A stretch of 64,000 nucleotides of DNA from JAPOXR01 sp965219635 (lineage in GTDB: Bacteria; Pseudomonadota; Alphaproteobacteria; Rhodobacterales; Rhodobacteraceae): positions 2,232,001 to 2,296,000 of the forward strand of contig OZ244783.1 in assembly GCA_965219635.1 (NCBI GenBank), written 5' to 3'. The notes under the pieces were generated by a model. It made no database searches. It saw only the letters and a list, made by a program, of their open reading frames with translations, and was not told the origin of the DNA. Position 1 is the stretch's first letter. Every line of letters starts with the position of its first letter. The position numbers were made by a program, and so were the translations under genes. Of this stretch, positions 18,452-27,728 are shown piece after piece.

Positions 18452-18869
18452 GTCCGGCAGGTGTAGCTTGTTGCGCCTCGCAATTGAATTCGTCCGTGCC
18501 CGGTTGCGCAGGCAGGTGTAGCAGGCATGGGTCCAGCGAATTCTGCAATTTGCGGTGCATCCTCAAGTTTCAGCGCCATCATGTGCCGCGTGTTCACGGC
18601 CACCATTATCGGTAACAGCAGGCGTTCCTGCACGAATATGTAAGCAATTGGCCTGCTTCCCTCCCGTCAAAACCAGAAGTCTGCAATCATCGGAGTTCCG
18701 GGTAGAAAGCAGCACGGCGCAAGTGCCGTAACCCGCGCGATTTCGAGGATTGCTACTGGTTGTCGCATGAATTACCTGTCCATGTGGAAATGCAAGCCAG
18801 ACTCGAATCCCATTCGGCTTAGCACACTTCCGTGACTAGCCGGGCAAGCCGCCGTAATAGAGAGTGCCA
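18452..18869 (+). other. Non-coding stretch after purA
   Basis: I see no gene, RNA fold or clear terminator in these 418 bases. Open frames present are short and have no family resemblance. Confidence 0.4.
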
Positions 18870-19130
18870 ATGGAAAAGAAGAATCTAAAATTTTCAAGCC
18901 GATCACTGGGATTATTCATCATTGTCATGCTTTGCGTCGGTATACCGTTGTATAGCTACTTTGCTGTCTTAGTGGTCGAAATACTTGAACCATCTCATTT
19001 TCTGTTCGAGTTAGCCATCTATGCCTTTGCAGGAATTGCATGGATATTGCCAGTCCCGACGTTCTACTCGGTGTGGAAGGGACTCCGCGCCAAAGAAGCC
19101 GGCAGTAAACCTGGTGCTGAGGCCGAGTAG
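18870..19130 (+). CDS. DUF2842 family membrane protein
   Basis: An 86-residue protein with two membrane segments (about 11-33 and 42-63). The second ends in YAFAGIAWILPV, matching the DUF2842 pattern in which a conserved G-x-x-W-x-LP closes the second helix. The family is largely restricted to alphaproteobacteria and has no established function, so it also supports the taxonomic reading. A GTG two codons upstream (18864) is an alternative start. The C-terminus is polar. It stands alone between purA and the terB-like gene. Confidence 0.85.
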   Translation: MEKKNLKFSSRSLGLFIIVMLCVGIPLYSYFAVLVVEILEPSHFLFELAIYAFAGIAWILPVPTFYSVWKGLRAKEAGSKPGAEAE

Positions 19131-19264
19131 GTCTGCTCCTGCCTGCTGAACACAGTACGTAACAGTCCACTGATCAAACCCCTGTATTCGGCCGAACCTG
19201 CGATGGGCTGATTGCCGTTATTGCCAAAGTTGAACGGCTATCCTCGGCACGGTATTGTCATAGA

Positions 19265-19711
19265 ATGATTGGATCGTTGCTTTCGAGCCTGTTCGGCGGG
19301 CAAAAGGAGGAGGAAACCCTACAGGTTGATGACAAGCTTGCACTTGCGGTTCTGCTCGTGCGCGCCGGTTACGCAGACGGCGAGTACTGCGGTGCCGAGC
19401 AGGATCGCACGGAAAGGATACTCGCTGCATGGTTCGACCTCTCCCCCGCAGAAGTGAAAGAGTTGAGGATTGAGGCAGAACAGGTTGAAGCCGATGTCGT
19501 CGACAATGTGAGTTTCACACGCGTTCTGAAGGAGATCGTTCCGTTCGACGAAAGAGAGGCCGTGGTCGAAGCGCTCTGGGAAATCGTGCTCGCCGACCAG
19601 TCCCGGGACAGTGGCGAGGACGGCTTTATGCGGCTGGCGGCCAAGCTCTTGGGGGTCAATGACCGTGACAGCGCACTGGCGCGCCAGAGAGTCATTGCGG
19701 GAATGGAATGA
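19265..19711 (+). CDS. TerB-like tellurite-resistance family protein
   Basis: A 148-residue, acidic, all-helical protein of the TerB/COG4103 type. Features include VLLVRAGYADGEY near 35, a typical acidic metal-binding-like segment of the family, and FDEREAVVEALWEIVLADQ near 98. It is named for homology to TerB of tellurite operons, but no other ter genes are present, so a tellurite role is not implied. Its stop overlaps the next gene's ATG by four bases (ATGA), which makes it the first member of a coupled trio. Confidence 0.85.
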   Translation: MIGSLLSSLFGGQKEEETLQVDDKLALAVLLVRAGYADGEYCGAEQDRTERILAAWFDLSPAEVKELRIEAEQVEADVVDNVSFTRVLKEIVPFDEREAVVEALWEIVLADQSRDSGEDGFMRLAAKLLGVNDRDSALARQRVIAGME

Positions 19712-20508
19712 TTGCCAGCCTCCCGATGTACGACCGTCCGGAGTTGGCCTGGGCAACTGACCGGCTCTGGCAATTGATCCGGGCCGAGTTGTCCGAAAAA
19801 GGCATTCACGCGCCGCTTTCGCTTGTGCGGGCCGCAGATTACCGCACTGTCTGGTTGCGTGATGACCTGCTGCTGTCCCAGACCTGCAGCCTGCCGTTCA
19901 GAACAGTTCTTGCAGGCAGGGTTCACTTGGTCGGAACACCTGATTGCGGATTACGCGATTGCCCGGCTGGCTATTACCAATCCATCCTTCTTGCACGAGC
20001 CGATGACAACCGGCAGCGCCTGCCGGAATTCCACTCTGCTGTGCTCGCATTCAACAGCACGGATTCTCAATCGGGATGGGCAGCGCCTCTGGAAGTTGCA
20101 ACGGAACACAGGATCAGTTTCAGGGGCCTCCTTGAATCGGGAAGCCACAGAGGATCTGTGGAAGCGGTCGCGAACGGTTTGGCGGATCTGGCAGGAGTTG
20201 ATGTGTTCTCCTGGCGCCAAATGCAGAAGCTGGATCACTTTGCCCGGAGGGTGCGCGTCGTCGGCCAATCCCGCTGCACTCCCGGCCTGCCGTTGATCAC
20301 GGCGCGTCAGGATCTGATCGGTCAATTGTTCAGTTCCGTAGAAACTGCAATATCGAAGTTGAACGCCGCCGAAGGCGCGGTATTGCCATTCCGGGGACTG
20401 GTCCGGATTCCTGAAGCGGACTATCTTTCCCTTCCCATTCCACCGTCGGAGTCCAGCTTGGCATCATACGCAGGCCTCCGGCTGGATGCAGAGCAGCAGG
20501 CTGGCTAA
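19708..20508 (+). CDS. PhnD-like phosphate/phosphonate-binding-protein fold, apparently cytoplasmic
   Basis: A 266-residue protein resembling the phosphate/phosphite/phosphonate ABC-transporter binding proteins (COG3221). It opens ASLPMYDRPELAWATDRLW, continues with RTVLAGRVHLVGTPDYG-like sequence, and has GYYQSILLARADD near 91. There is no signal peptide and no transporter gene nearby, so it probably acts as a cytoplasmic sensor or binding protein rather than an importer part. It overlaps the TerB-like gene by four bases and abuts the amidotransferase gene. The ligand is unknown. Confidence 0.78.
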   Translation: MIASLPMYDRPELAWATDRLWQLIRAELSEKGIHAPLSLVRAADYRTVWLRDDLLLSQTCSLPFRTVLAGRVHLVGTPDCGLRDCPAGYYQSILLARADDNRQRLPEFHSAVLAFNSTDSQSGWAAPLEVATEHRISFRGLLESGSHRGSVEAVANGLADLAGVDVFSWRQMQKLDHFARRVRVVGQSRCTPGLPLITARQDLIGQLFSSVETAISKLNAAEGAVLPFRGLVRIPEADYLSLPIPPSESSLASYAGLRLDAEQQAG

Positions 20509-20573
20509 TGTGCGCAATGGCAGACAGCAAACAAGCCGGGGCGCAGCTCCGGCCGAAACAAGGGAGCGCCCAC

Positions 20574-21275
20574 ATGAAGATCGGGATCCTACAGGCCGGG
20601 TTCGTTCCGGACAAACTAGCGGACGATCATGGTCAGTTTGTCGATATGTTCGAAAGGCTGCTTTCAGGTCACGGATTCTCGTATGCGAGTTGGAACGTCA
20701 TCCTGGACGAATTCCCCGGCTCGCCCAGTGATGCGGATGGCTGGCTGGTAACCGGTTCGAAGCACTCGGTCTATGAGGATCTCTCGTGGATCAGGAGGCT
20801 AGAACAGTTTCTGCGTGATTGCTACGATACGGATGTTCCAATCGTCGGTGTCTGTTTCGGCCACCAGGTTCTGGCCAGCGCCCTTGGAGGCAAAGTCGAG
20901 AAATACCGTGGAGGCTGGGGAATTGGACGCCATACCTATCAGTTTCACGGCAAGCCTATTTCCCTCAATGCCTGGCATCAGGATCAGGTGATAGAACTGC
21001 CCGCCGATGCCGAGGTAACAGGTAGTTCAGAATTCTGCCGCCACGCCATGCTGTCATACGGCGATCGCGCAATTTCGGTGCAAGCCCACCCGGAATTCGA
21101 CCGCTCCTTCGTCAGGGGGCTGATGGAAACAAGAGGCGTAGGCGTGATCCCGGCAGAACAACTCGAAAGAGCAAACTCGACCCTTGATGAAGATGTGCAA
21201 AGCAGGGAATTTGCTGGCTTTATCGCCGGCTTCTTTCGGAATTCCGTTATGCGCCAGAGCAGGCTTGTAGCATAA
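20574..21275 (+). CDS. Class I glutamine amidotransferase-like protein
   Basis: A 233-residue free-standing class I (triad) amidotransferase of the GuaA-like C26 group. The nucleophile is the Cys in GVCFGHQVLA, and the His/Glu pair lies in QAHPEFDRSF. The segment GWLVTGSKHSVYED is typical of the group. I chose the ATG at 20574, with AGGGAG upstream. The open frame extends back to 20508, where it would overlap the previous stop, but that extension lacks similarity. No synthetase partner is present, so the acceptor substrate is unknown; relatives act in gamma-glutamyl hydrolysis or as orphan glutaminases. Confidence 0.85.
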   Translation: MKIGILQAGFVPDKLADDHGQFVDMFERLLSGHGFSYASWNVILDEFPGSPSDADGWLVTGSKHSVYEDLSWIRRLEQFLRDCYDTDVPIVGVCFGHQVLASALGGKVEKYRGGWGIGRHTYQFHGKPISLNAWHQDQVIELPADAEVTGSSEFCRHAMLSYGDRAISVQAHPEFDRSFVRGLMETRGVGVIPAEQLERANSTLDEDVQSREFAGFIAGFFRNSVMRQSRLVA

Positions 21276-21304
21276 GTGACGGTTCGGAAGAGGCAGAACG
21301 GAAG

Positions 21305-22111
21305 CTACACAAACTCTACCCGCAGCGCCCCCATGGCCCCAAAGTCGGCAGCAACCAGGCTGCCCTTTCCGACGGGGCAGTAGCCTGTGCAGGATCCGGA
21401 CAAGATGATGTCCCCCCGCCCTATCGACCCTTCGCGGCCGCCCGTCTCGGCCAGCCTGTTCGCAAGCCACGCAACGGCAGCAGCCGGATTGCCCATTACA
21501 CGGCCTGTTGTGCTGTTCTCAGACCTGCCGTCGACCGTTATGCTGACAGGAGTGTTCTCCAGATCGACCTGATCAGGCTGAAACCTCTCCGGACCAAGCA
21601 CCATCCGGCCGAACAGCACATTATCGGCAACCATGTCTGCAGTACTGGCCTTGTGAAGCCCAATACGGGAGTCGACGATTTCAATCGCCGGGCAAACGGA
21701 CTCCGTGGCTGCAAGCGCGTCCTCAACGGTTATGCCTGGCCCTACCAATTCACGGGCCATAATGAAGGCAATTTCCGGCTCGGCATACGGCTCGCACAGG
21801 CTTTCGGTATCAACCGGCGATCCGTGTTCAATCAGAAATTCGGAAAACAAATAGCCAAATTCCGGCGCATGAATTCCCAGTGACTCCTGCGTCGCTGGCG
21901 ATGTGAAAGCAATCTTGAAACCAACTGGCATGCCCGCATGGCGGGCCAGCAGGTTGGCCATTCTCCGCCTGATCTCCACAGCTGCGGAGTAGTCTATTCC
22001 ATCCGTTTCGCTGGGCGGCTCCACGGTTTGCCGATCCCTGACCGCCTTGTGCAGCCGCAAGGCGATGTCATCAAGGATGAGTTCGGAGAATTTCTTCTTT
22101 TCTTCTGGCAT
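21305..22111 (-). CDS. 2-keto-4-pentenoate hydratase/FAH-superfamily (MhpD-like) protein
   Basis: A 268-residue member of the MhpD-like branch of the FAH superfamily, whose members hydrate 2-oxopent-4-enoate or decarboxylate oxalocrotonate in meta-cleavage pathways. Metal-ligand motifs are present: EPYAEPEIAFIMAREL near 107 and CPAIEIVDSRI near 140. The C-terminus has SCTGYCPVGKGSLVAADFG. No aromatic-degradation genes are nearby, so the physiological substrate is uncertain. It is convergent with the amidotransferase gene across 29 bases and lies directly downstream of phaR (26 bases). Confidence 0.85.
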   Translation of the reverse strand: MPEEKKKFSELILDDIALRLHKAVRDRQTVEPPSETDGIDYSAAVEIRRRMANLLARHAGMPVGFKIAFTSPATQESLGIHAPEFGYLFSEFLIEHGSPVDTESLCEPYAEPEIAFIMARELVGPGITVEDALAATESVCPAIEIVDSRIGLHKASTADMVADNVLFGRMVLGPERFQPDQVDLENTPVSITVDGRSENSTTGRVMGNPAAAVAWLANRLAETGGREGSIGRGDIILSGSCTGYCPVGKGSLVAADFGAMGALRVEFV

Positions 22112-22137
22112 GGCCCGTCGGGACTTTTATTTCCAGC

Positions 22138-22698
22138 CTACAGATTGGACACTTTGGATTGAAGTTCCGCAAGCTGTTTCTTGATGTTTTCGAGTTCAGA
22201 ATCGCCGGCATCCTCGGCTTCCGGCGCCTGTTCCTGGGTTCTTTCACCTGCGCCCGACCAGAAATCCATGAAAGATGACATCGCTTCGCGCTGGCGACGG
22301 TGTATGTCCCGAACCGCAAACATCGGATCGGACATCGCCTGCATGTTCTCCATCACTTGCGACTGGCTCTTCCGAAGCATTTGGAAGGACACGTCAAGGA
22401 AGTGTGGCACAACATCCTTTGCCTTATCATTGTAAGCTCGCACGACCTCAGTCAACACGTTCAACGGCAAGACTTCCTCACCCCTGGATTCATGATCGGC
22501 AATTATCTGAACCAGAAATTGCCTTGTGAGGTCGTCACCCGTCTTTTGGTCCAGGATCCGGACATCCCTTCCGGCCCGGATGAGGTCAGCAATCTCTTGA
22601 AGCGTGACATACTCGCTGGTTTCCGAATTGTATAATCTGCGGCTTGCATAGCGCTTGATTACGAGAGGCTGTTCGTCACTGCTCATCATACGATCCAT
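22138..22698 (-). CDS. phaR: Polyhydroxyalkanoate synthesis repressor PhaR
   Basis: Regulator that binds both DNA and polyhydroxyalkanoate granules and represses phasin genes. The 186-residue product has the PHA-accumulation DNA-binding domain at its N-terminus (VIKRYASRRLYNSETSEYVTL, with LQEIADLIR). Next comes ILDQKTGDDLTRQFLVQII, then a Met/Gln-rich middle and an acidic coiled-coil C-terminus (ELENIKKQLAELQSKV). In-frame ATGs at 22689 and 22686 are alternative starts; none has a strong Shine-Dalgarno. phaC and phaZ lie about 10 kb away, and no phasin gene is adjacent. Confidence 0.94.
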   Translation of the reverse strand: MDRMMSSDEQPLVIKRYASRRLYNSETSEYVTLQEIADLIRAGRDVRILDQKTGDDLTRQFLVQIIADHESRGEEVLPLNVLTEVVRAYNDKAKDVVPHFLDVSFQMLRKSQSQVMENMQAMSDPMFAVRDIHRRQREAMSSFMDFWSGAGERTQEQAPEAEDAGDSELENIKKQLAELQSKVSNL

Positions 22699-23296
22699 GC
22701 TTTGCCGGCTTCCATCCGAATGACCGGGCTGACTCCAGCTACACTACCACAATGCAACATGAACATGAACCGCCTAACGAGTTGTGAGTTGTGTTCTGTT
22801 CCTCTGTCACGCCTGCACATCGGGGATTTCTCAGTTGATGCCTCCTGATGGCAGGGCAAGCTGGCGGCAATTGCGGTTGTGCTAGCCCCCAGTCAGATCA
22901 TCACAACCAGATGCCAAGGCCCACTTAGGGTCACGCAACATGCGGCCATGATCGCCGAAATCCCCCAGTTCAGTCTTAACGAAATTGCCCGCCATGCCAC
23001 CATGCCTGCAACCGTGCCCCACCGCTTTGATCGTTGTAGCAGGCGGCCAACCGTTCTGTGACGCAGCGAAGCCTGCCGGCCGAATTCAACTGTTCAGCAG
23101 CACAGTCTGAAGTTGCTTTTCCCCTGTTAAGTGCACCGGCAATTTGTTGCCTTCTCAGGACTTCACAAATGAGTTGTTGAGAATTACATTTTGCTTGTGT
23201 GGGGAAGGGAATCGGCGCGCAGGTAACTTGTGGTTATCTCTGCCGAATTTACCACATTTATGCCCTACCCACAACAACTAGTGAGTGATTTAAACT
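22699..23296. other. Long non-coding stretch before the fibronectin/beta-barrel gene
   Basis: 598 bases without a credible gene. The right-hand third is noticeably AT-richer and includes the upstream region of the 23297 gene, so it may hold its promoter, but I cannot place the boxes with confidence. The only plus-strand ORF here (60 codons at 22879) resembles nothing. Confidence 0.4.
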
Positions 23297-26101
23297 ATGT
23301 CTAGTACCCAATTTTATCGGCTCTTTTGTACCGGGAGTGCCGTTGCGGCCTCCACCCCTGCCCGTGCTGGCCAGTACTTTTCTTTGCGTTTGGCCGCATA
23401 TCGGCTGACTACTGCAATCGCCAAGTGGGCACTCTCAGTTTGCTCCTTCCCTTTACACATACGGAATCAAGTGGAGGGTCCGCGTAACACCCGTGGAAGC
23501 TCGCTGGTCAACCGAAGAACGATTATCCTGTCGAGGAAGCGCTTCGCTGAATCCTGCCCAGCGCTGGCACTCAGCGCGGCATTGCTGGCCGCAAGCGCAT
23601 GGGACGCAGATGCGGACCCCTTGGTCTTCACCTTCTCTGACGACGGCTCAAACTCAACCATCATCCCATCAGGCAGCCTGGATCTTTCGGGCCTCCAACA
23701 TTCAGAGACCCGAAGGTTGACCGCAAGCGGAGTGATTTTCCAGCACCCACAAAATGTTGCCAGTACGGCACCGGTTCCGACAATCCTTTCGATCTATAGT
23801 TCGGAAAATGGTGGGGGAGGATATTTGTACACGAGCGGCATAACCGTTACCTTCAGCGGGCTGTCCAGCTACACAGGGAAGAATGCGAATTCGAGCATTC
23901 CGTCGTACTACTCCAATCAATTCATCGCCATCCAAGGTGATCGGATCGAATTCGATTCAGATTACATCTCATCCGAAGGCAGGGAAGTCACCTACGATCC
24001 TACCGGATCGATAACCACGTTTGCTGGCACGTTGTCCGAAGTGCTGGAGGACAACAGCTTTCACTTCGAAGCAGCCATCAACGGCCAAAGAATAATCTTT
24101 ACGACGGCGCAGTCAGTTCCGGCCGAGCCGGAAGACCAAACTGCAACATCCGGCAACCGGCAGGTAACGCTGGACTGGGAGGACCCGGAAGACGACAGCA
24201 TCGACAGGTACGAGGTCCAGATCAAATCCGAGGACGACGACTATGGCCCATGGGTACCAATTGACGATAGCGACGAAAACACCACCAGTCATACCATCGA
24301 CGGACTGACCAACGGGGTGGAGTACACGTTCAGGATTCGATCAGTAAGCGCTCTTGGCAACGGGGCAGCCGGGGAGATCACAGCGACACCAGTGGCTCCG
24401 GGGACTCCGTTGGCAGCGGAACTGACCGCAACGGCAGATACCCAAAGAGTTACCCTGACCTGGACGCATTCGGGTGACTCCAGCATCACCAAGTGGCAAT
24501 ACCAGCAACGCCAGGGCGGCGCAGACTTCAATGGCGAATGGAAGGACATCCCGGAAAGCAGTGCGACAACGCGGCGCTATACGGTGCGCGGACTAACCGG
24601 CGAAATCGAGCACGGTTTCCGTGTTCGCGCAGTGAACGAGATCGGCGCCGGTGCTCCATCGAATGAGGAGCGGGTGGTACCACCGCAATTGTCGGCGGAA
24701 AGAGAACAGAAGGTTATCGAGGGAGCTTTGGCAGCAACAGGGCAAGCGATACTTGCCGGTGTGACCGATGCTGTCGATGAACGGCTGCAATTGACGCCTG
24801 AAACGAGCACTCTGGTGCTGGGCGGGCAACCGGTAAGCACCGCCGGGTCGTCAAGGGACTGGGCAGTTGACCAGGAATCCGAAGGCTGGTGGCAGGGCAA
24901 CACTGTCCCGGAATTCTTCAACCGCCCGATTGACGATGCCGGAATGCTGGATGGCAGCGCCTTCGCTCTGTCATTGAGCGGGGAGGGTGCTGGCGGCAGC
25001 AACAGCGGCTGGACCATTTGGGGCCGGGGCGACCTTCGGCAGTTCGAAGGGAAGATCGGTGCAGACGGCTGGGACGGCACTGTCAAGTCGGCATTGCTGG
25101 GATTTGACACCCAAGCGAACGAGCGACTGCTCGCAGGCATTGCTGTGTCCAGAAACCGCGGCAAGATCAACCTGGTTACGGACGAGGTGGGCAGCCGTGT
25201 TGAAACCTCACTGACGGCTGCATGGCCGTATGTGCAGATGACCATGCCAAGTGGCCCCGGGGCAGTTCGGGTTGTGCTCGGCCTCGGCAGCGGCCAAGCG
25301 GAGCATCATTCCGAGAATGGCGACATTACAAGAGCAGGCCTCTCGATGACGGCGGCATCGGTTGGCACTCGTTTGGCGGTGTTACAGCAAGGGCAAGTCA
25401 CTCTGTCGCTGCCGGTCAAGACAGAGGTGGTCCAGCTCAAGACCAACGGGGACGGAGCAACGGCGATCGGGGGTCTTTCGATCAAGAGTTGGCGAGCGAG
25501 CAGCGGCGTGGAAGTTGCCCATTCAGGTGTTGCGCTCTCGGACTCCGGGTGGGTTCTCACGCCACGCGGTTCAGTGTCGTTCCGCTGGGATGGCGGCGAC
25601 GGTGTAACTGGCAAGGGCATTGAAGTGGGTGGAGGTTTTGGCCTGCATGCGCCCGGCTCCCGTGTGAGCTTGAATGCCAGTGGGCGTTGGCTGGCAACGC
25701 ACTCGGCTGACGACCTGCGAGAGTGGGGAGCCAGCATCGGCGTGCAGATTGCGCCGGACTCCCAAGGACGCGGCTGGTCGGCGTCGCTTCGCCAGGAATG
25801 GGGCTTACAGCATGAGGACGCCCTGTCAGGCGGTACGGTATTCCAAAGCGACGCCGTCGTAACAGCGCCAACGGCTGGATCTCTGGCGGCGCAGGCGGGC
25901 TACGGGTTTGGCATGATGGATGGTCTGCTGACAGTGTCTGCTGATGCGAAATTGGCAACAGGCAACGAGGAAGTGCCGCAATACGGAGTAGGCATGGAAT
26001 TTGCGCTGCCTGGCGGCTTGTCTGCCTCATTGAGCGGAGAGCATAGTGATGCCATTGCCTCCGACACCCGTTTTGGAGCAGGCGTGCAACTGCGCTTCTG
26101 A
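23297..26101 (+). CDS. Fibronectin type III protein with C-terminal autotransporter-like outer-membrane beta-barrel
   Basis: A 934-residue predicted surface protein. A hydrophobic signal-like segment (PALALSAALLAASAWDADA) lies unusually late, near residues 88-106. A Ser/Gly-rich region follows (about 110-275). Two fibronectin type III repeats come next (about 275-368, with VTLDWEDPED and YTFRIRSVSALGNG; about 375-465, with VTLTWTHSGDSS and HGFRVRAVNEIGAG). A beta-barrel domain opens with GWTIWGRGDLRQFEGK near 575 and runs to the C-terminus. It has alternating amphipathic strands and a terminal Phe (QLRF), the usual signal for outer-membrane insertion. The start is uncertain: the ATG at 23297 has no Shine-Dalgarno, and the GTG at 23471 would give a more normal signal peptide. 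Confidence 0.75.
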   Translation: MSSTQFYRLFCTGSAVAASTPARAGQYFSLRLAAYRLTTAIAKWALSVCSFPLHIRNQVEGPRNTRGSSLVNRRTIILSRKRFAESCPALALSAALLAASAWDADADPLVFTFSDDGSNSTIIPSGSLDLSGLQHSETRRLTASGVIFQHPQNVASTAPVPTILSIYSSENGGGGYLYTSGITVTFSGLSSYTGKNANSSIPSYYSNQFIAIQGDRIEFDSDYISSEGREVTYDPTGSITTFAGTLSEVLEDNSFHFEAAINGQRIIFTTAQSVPAEPEDQTATSGNRQVTLDWEDPEDDSIDRYEVQIKSEDDDYGPWVPIDDSDENTTSHTIDGLTNGVEYTFRIRSVSALGNGAAGEITATPVAPGTPLAAELTATADTQRVTLTWTHSGDSSITKWQYQQRQGGADFNGEWKDIPESSATTRRYTVRGLTGEIEHGFRVRAVNEIGAGAPSNEERVVPPQLSAEREQKVIEGALAATGQAILAGVTDAVDERLQLTPETSTLVLGGQPVSTAGSSRDWAVDQESEGWWQGNTVPEFFNRPIDDAGMLDGSAFALSLSGEGAGGSNSGWTIWGRGDLRQFEGKIGADGWDGTVKSALLGFDTQANERLLAGIAVSRNRGKINLVTDEVGSRVETSLTAAWPYVQMTMPSGPGAVRVVLGLGSGQAEHHSENGDITRAGLSMTAASVGTRLAVLQQGQVTLSLPVKTEVVQLKTNGDGATAIGGLSIKSWRASSGVEVAHSGVALSDSGWVLTPRGSVSFRWDGGDGVTGKGIEVGGGFGLHAPGSRVSLNASGRWLATHSADDLREWGASIGVQIAPDSQGRGWSASLRQEWGLQHEDALSGGTVFQSDAVVTAPTAGSLAAQAGYGFGMMDGLLTVSADAKLATGNEEVPQYGVGMEFALPGGLSASLSGEHSDAIASDTRFGAGVQLRF

Positions 26102-26608
26102 AAGCAGCCAACTGCAAACTGAAATGGTTGCCGTTTGGGATTGAGATGCCCGGGGCCAACCACCGACTGATTATTCAGCCACTGAGCCTGTCGAGGAGTT
26201 GGCTTCAATCGATTGGGTTGCGAGGCTCTGCCGGTCATTCACTTGTTGGTAGGACCGGCACCCAAGCAAGGCGAGGTCAGCCTACGCCTACCGCGCATTC
26301 GTGAACGAGATATGCGTTTCCCGCTGAAGTTGCCTCGAATTCGAACTGGAATAACCGGCTGAATTGCTGTCTGCCAATTCGCCCATGCCACACCTGATCC
26401 CATCAGGGAGAGCATGTTACGGTTGCCCGGCAGTTACTCTTTGGTATTCGCATTCAAGGTTAACCCGGGGAGGCTGTACCTCGCTCAAGGGTTACGGCCA
26501 CCAGTGCAAAAGTGACGCTCGCACTTCCGCCATTGCCATACAACTTCATGTGCCACTTTCGATCATACTCTTGCTGAGAGAATCGGGGCACTACCGATCT
26601 TCTGACTG
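26102..26608. other. Intergenic stretch between convergent genes
   Basis: 507 bases with no credible gene. A 7-bp inverted repeat, GCCGGTC at 26230-26236 with GACCGGC at 26253-26259, could fold as a loose hairpin between the two convergent genes. It lacks a T run. Confidence 0.4.
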
Positions 26609-27616
26609 TCAGCAGTAGTCTTCAGGCCCTTGCGCCTGCTTTTCCGAGTATCTGGGTCCGTGAGCCCAACCGGGCGGCAGACTCTTTTCGATTTCCCTTT
26701 CCATTTCGTCGGTGAGTTCAAACTGGCAACCGGCAAGCAGTTCCTTGAGGTGTTTTGCATTCCTGGTGCCGGGGATTGGAACAACTGCCGGACTGCGCTT
26801 CAGTAGCCACGCAATCGCCACAGCAGCAGCCGGCTCACCGATCTTGCGAGCGAATTCCCGAAGCGGCTGGCTGGCTGCAAGGTTCCGCTCGAGATTGCCG
26901 CCAGTGAACCGTGGATTGGCCCTGAGGAATGCTGACCCTTCAACCCGTTCCGGCGTCGGTGGATCGTCGGTCAATAGCCCCCGTCCGACCGGGGAGAAAG
27001 CTACGAGAGTGACCTGCATCCGTTCACAGGCCTGGACGATGCCAAGCTCGGGAAGCCGGGTCTGCAGGGAATACTCGGACTGGACTGCGGCAACAGGGTG
27101 GACGGCCATCGCCCGCCTTAACGAAGACGGCGCAATCTCGGAGAAGCCGAACGCCGCAATCTTCCCCTTCCTGACCAGTGCAGCAAGTGCTTCGGTCACC
27201 TCCTCGATTTCAAACCGCCTGTCCCGCCTGTGTACGTAAAACAGATCCAGCTGGTCGACACCAAGGCGGCCCAGACTCCTGTCGAGTTCCTGTTCAAGGT
27301 GCTCCGGACTATTGTCAAACCAGCGCTCTCCTGTGTCAGGATTACGGCAAATCCCGGCTTTCGAGGCTATGGTGAATGGCAGGGTGTTCTTGTTGCGATA
27401 GCGCCTGAAATACCGTCCAATCACCGCTTCCGAACGGCCCATGCCATAGACATTTGCCGTGTCGATATGGTTGACTCCGGCGTCGAGGGCAGTGTCGAGG
27501 ACCTGGTGGCATTGTTCTTCCGTAACCTCGCCATAGGCTGGCGAAAACGACATGGCTCCGACACCGAGCGGAAACAATTCCGGCCCGTTGCTCCCAAGTC
27601 TTCTTGGCTGGATCAT
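26609..27616 (-). CDS. Aldo/keto reductase
   Basis: A 335-residue NADPH-dependent aldo/keto reductase with a TIM-barrel fold. The catalytic tetrad is complete: Asp52, Tyr57 (IDTANVYGMGRSE), Lys86 (IASKAG) and His129 (FYVHRRD). The cofactor-binding region has VPIPGTRNAKHLKE near 290. It resembles the YakC/AKR13 type. It lies on the same strand as the IlvD/Edd dehydratase about 110 bases upstream, so the pair may be co-transcribed. A sugar or sugar-acid carbonyl substrate is then plausible, but that is inference from context. Confidence 0.9.
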   Translation of the reverse strand: MIQPRRLGSNGPELFPLGVGAMSFSPAYGEVTEEQCHQVLDTALDAGVNHIDTANVYGMGRSEAVIGRYFRRYRNKNTLPFTIASKAGICRNPDTGERWFDNSPEHLEQELDRSLGRLGVDQLDLFYVHRRDRRFEIEEVTEALAALVRKGKIAAFGFSEIAPSSLRRAMAVHPVAAVQSEYSLQTRLPELGIVQACERMQVTLVAFSPVGRGLLTDDPPTPERVEGSAFLRANPRFTGGNLERNLAASQPLREFARKIGEPAAAVAIAWLLKRSPAVVPIPGTRNAKHLKELLAGCQFELTDEMEREIEKSLPPGWAHGPRYSEKQAQGPEDYC

Positions 27617-27728
27617 GTCATTGCCTCCCTATCGTTCCAATCGTCGCTGCAAGTATGGCCAAATGCCGCACGGCACGGCCAGAGCCACGCGCATGATCGG
27701 TTGCAGTTGAATTGCCTGCTACTGCCCG

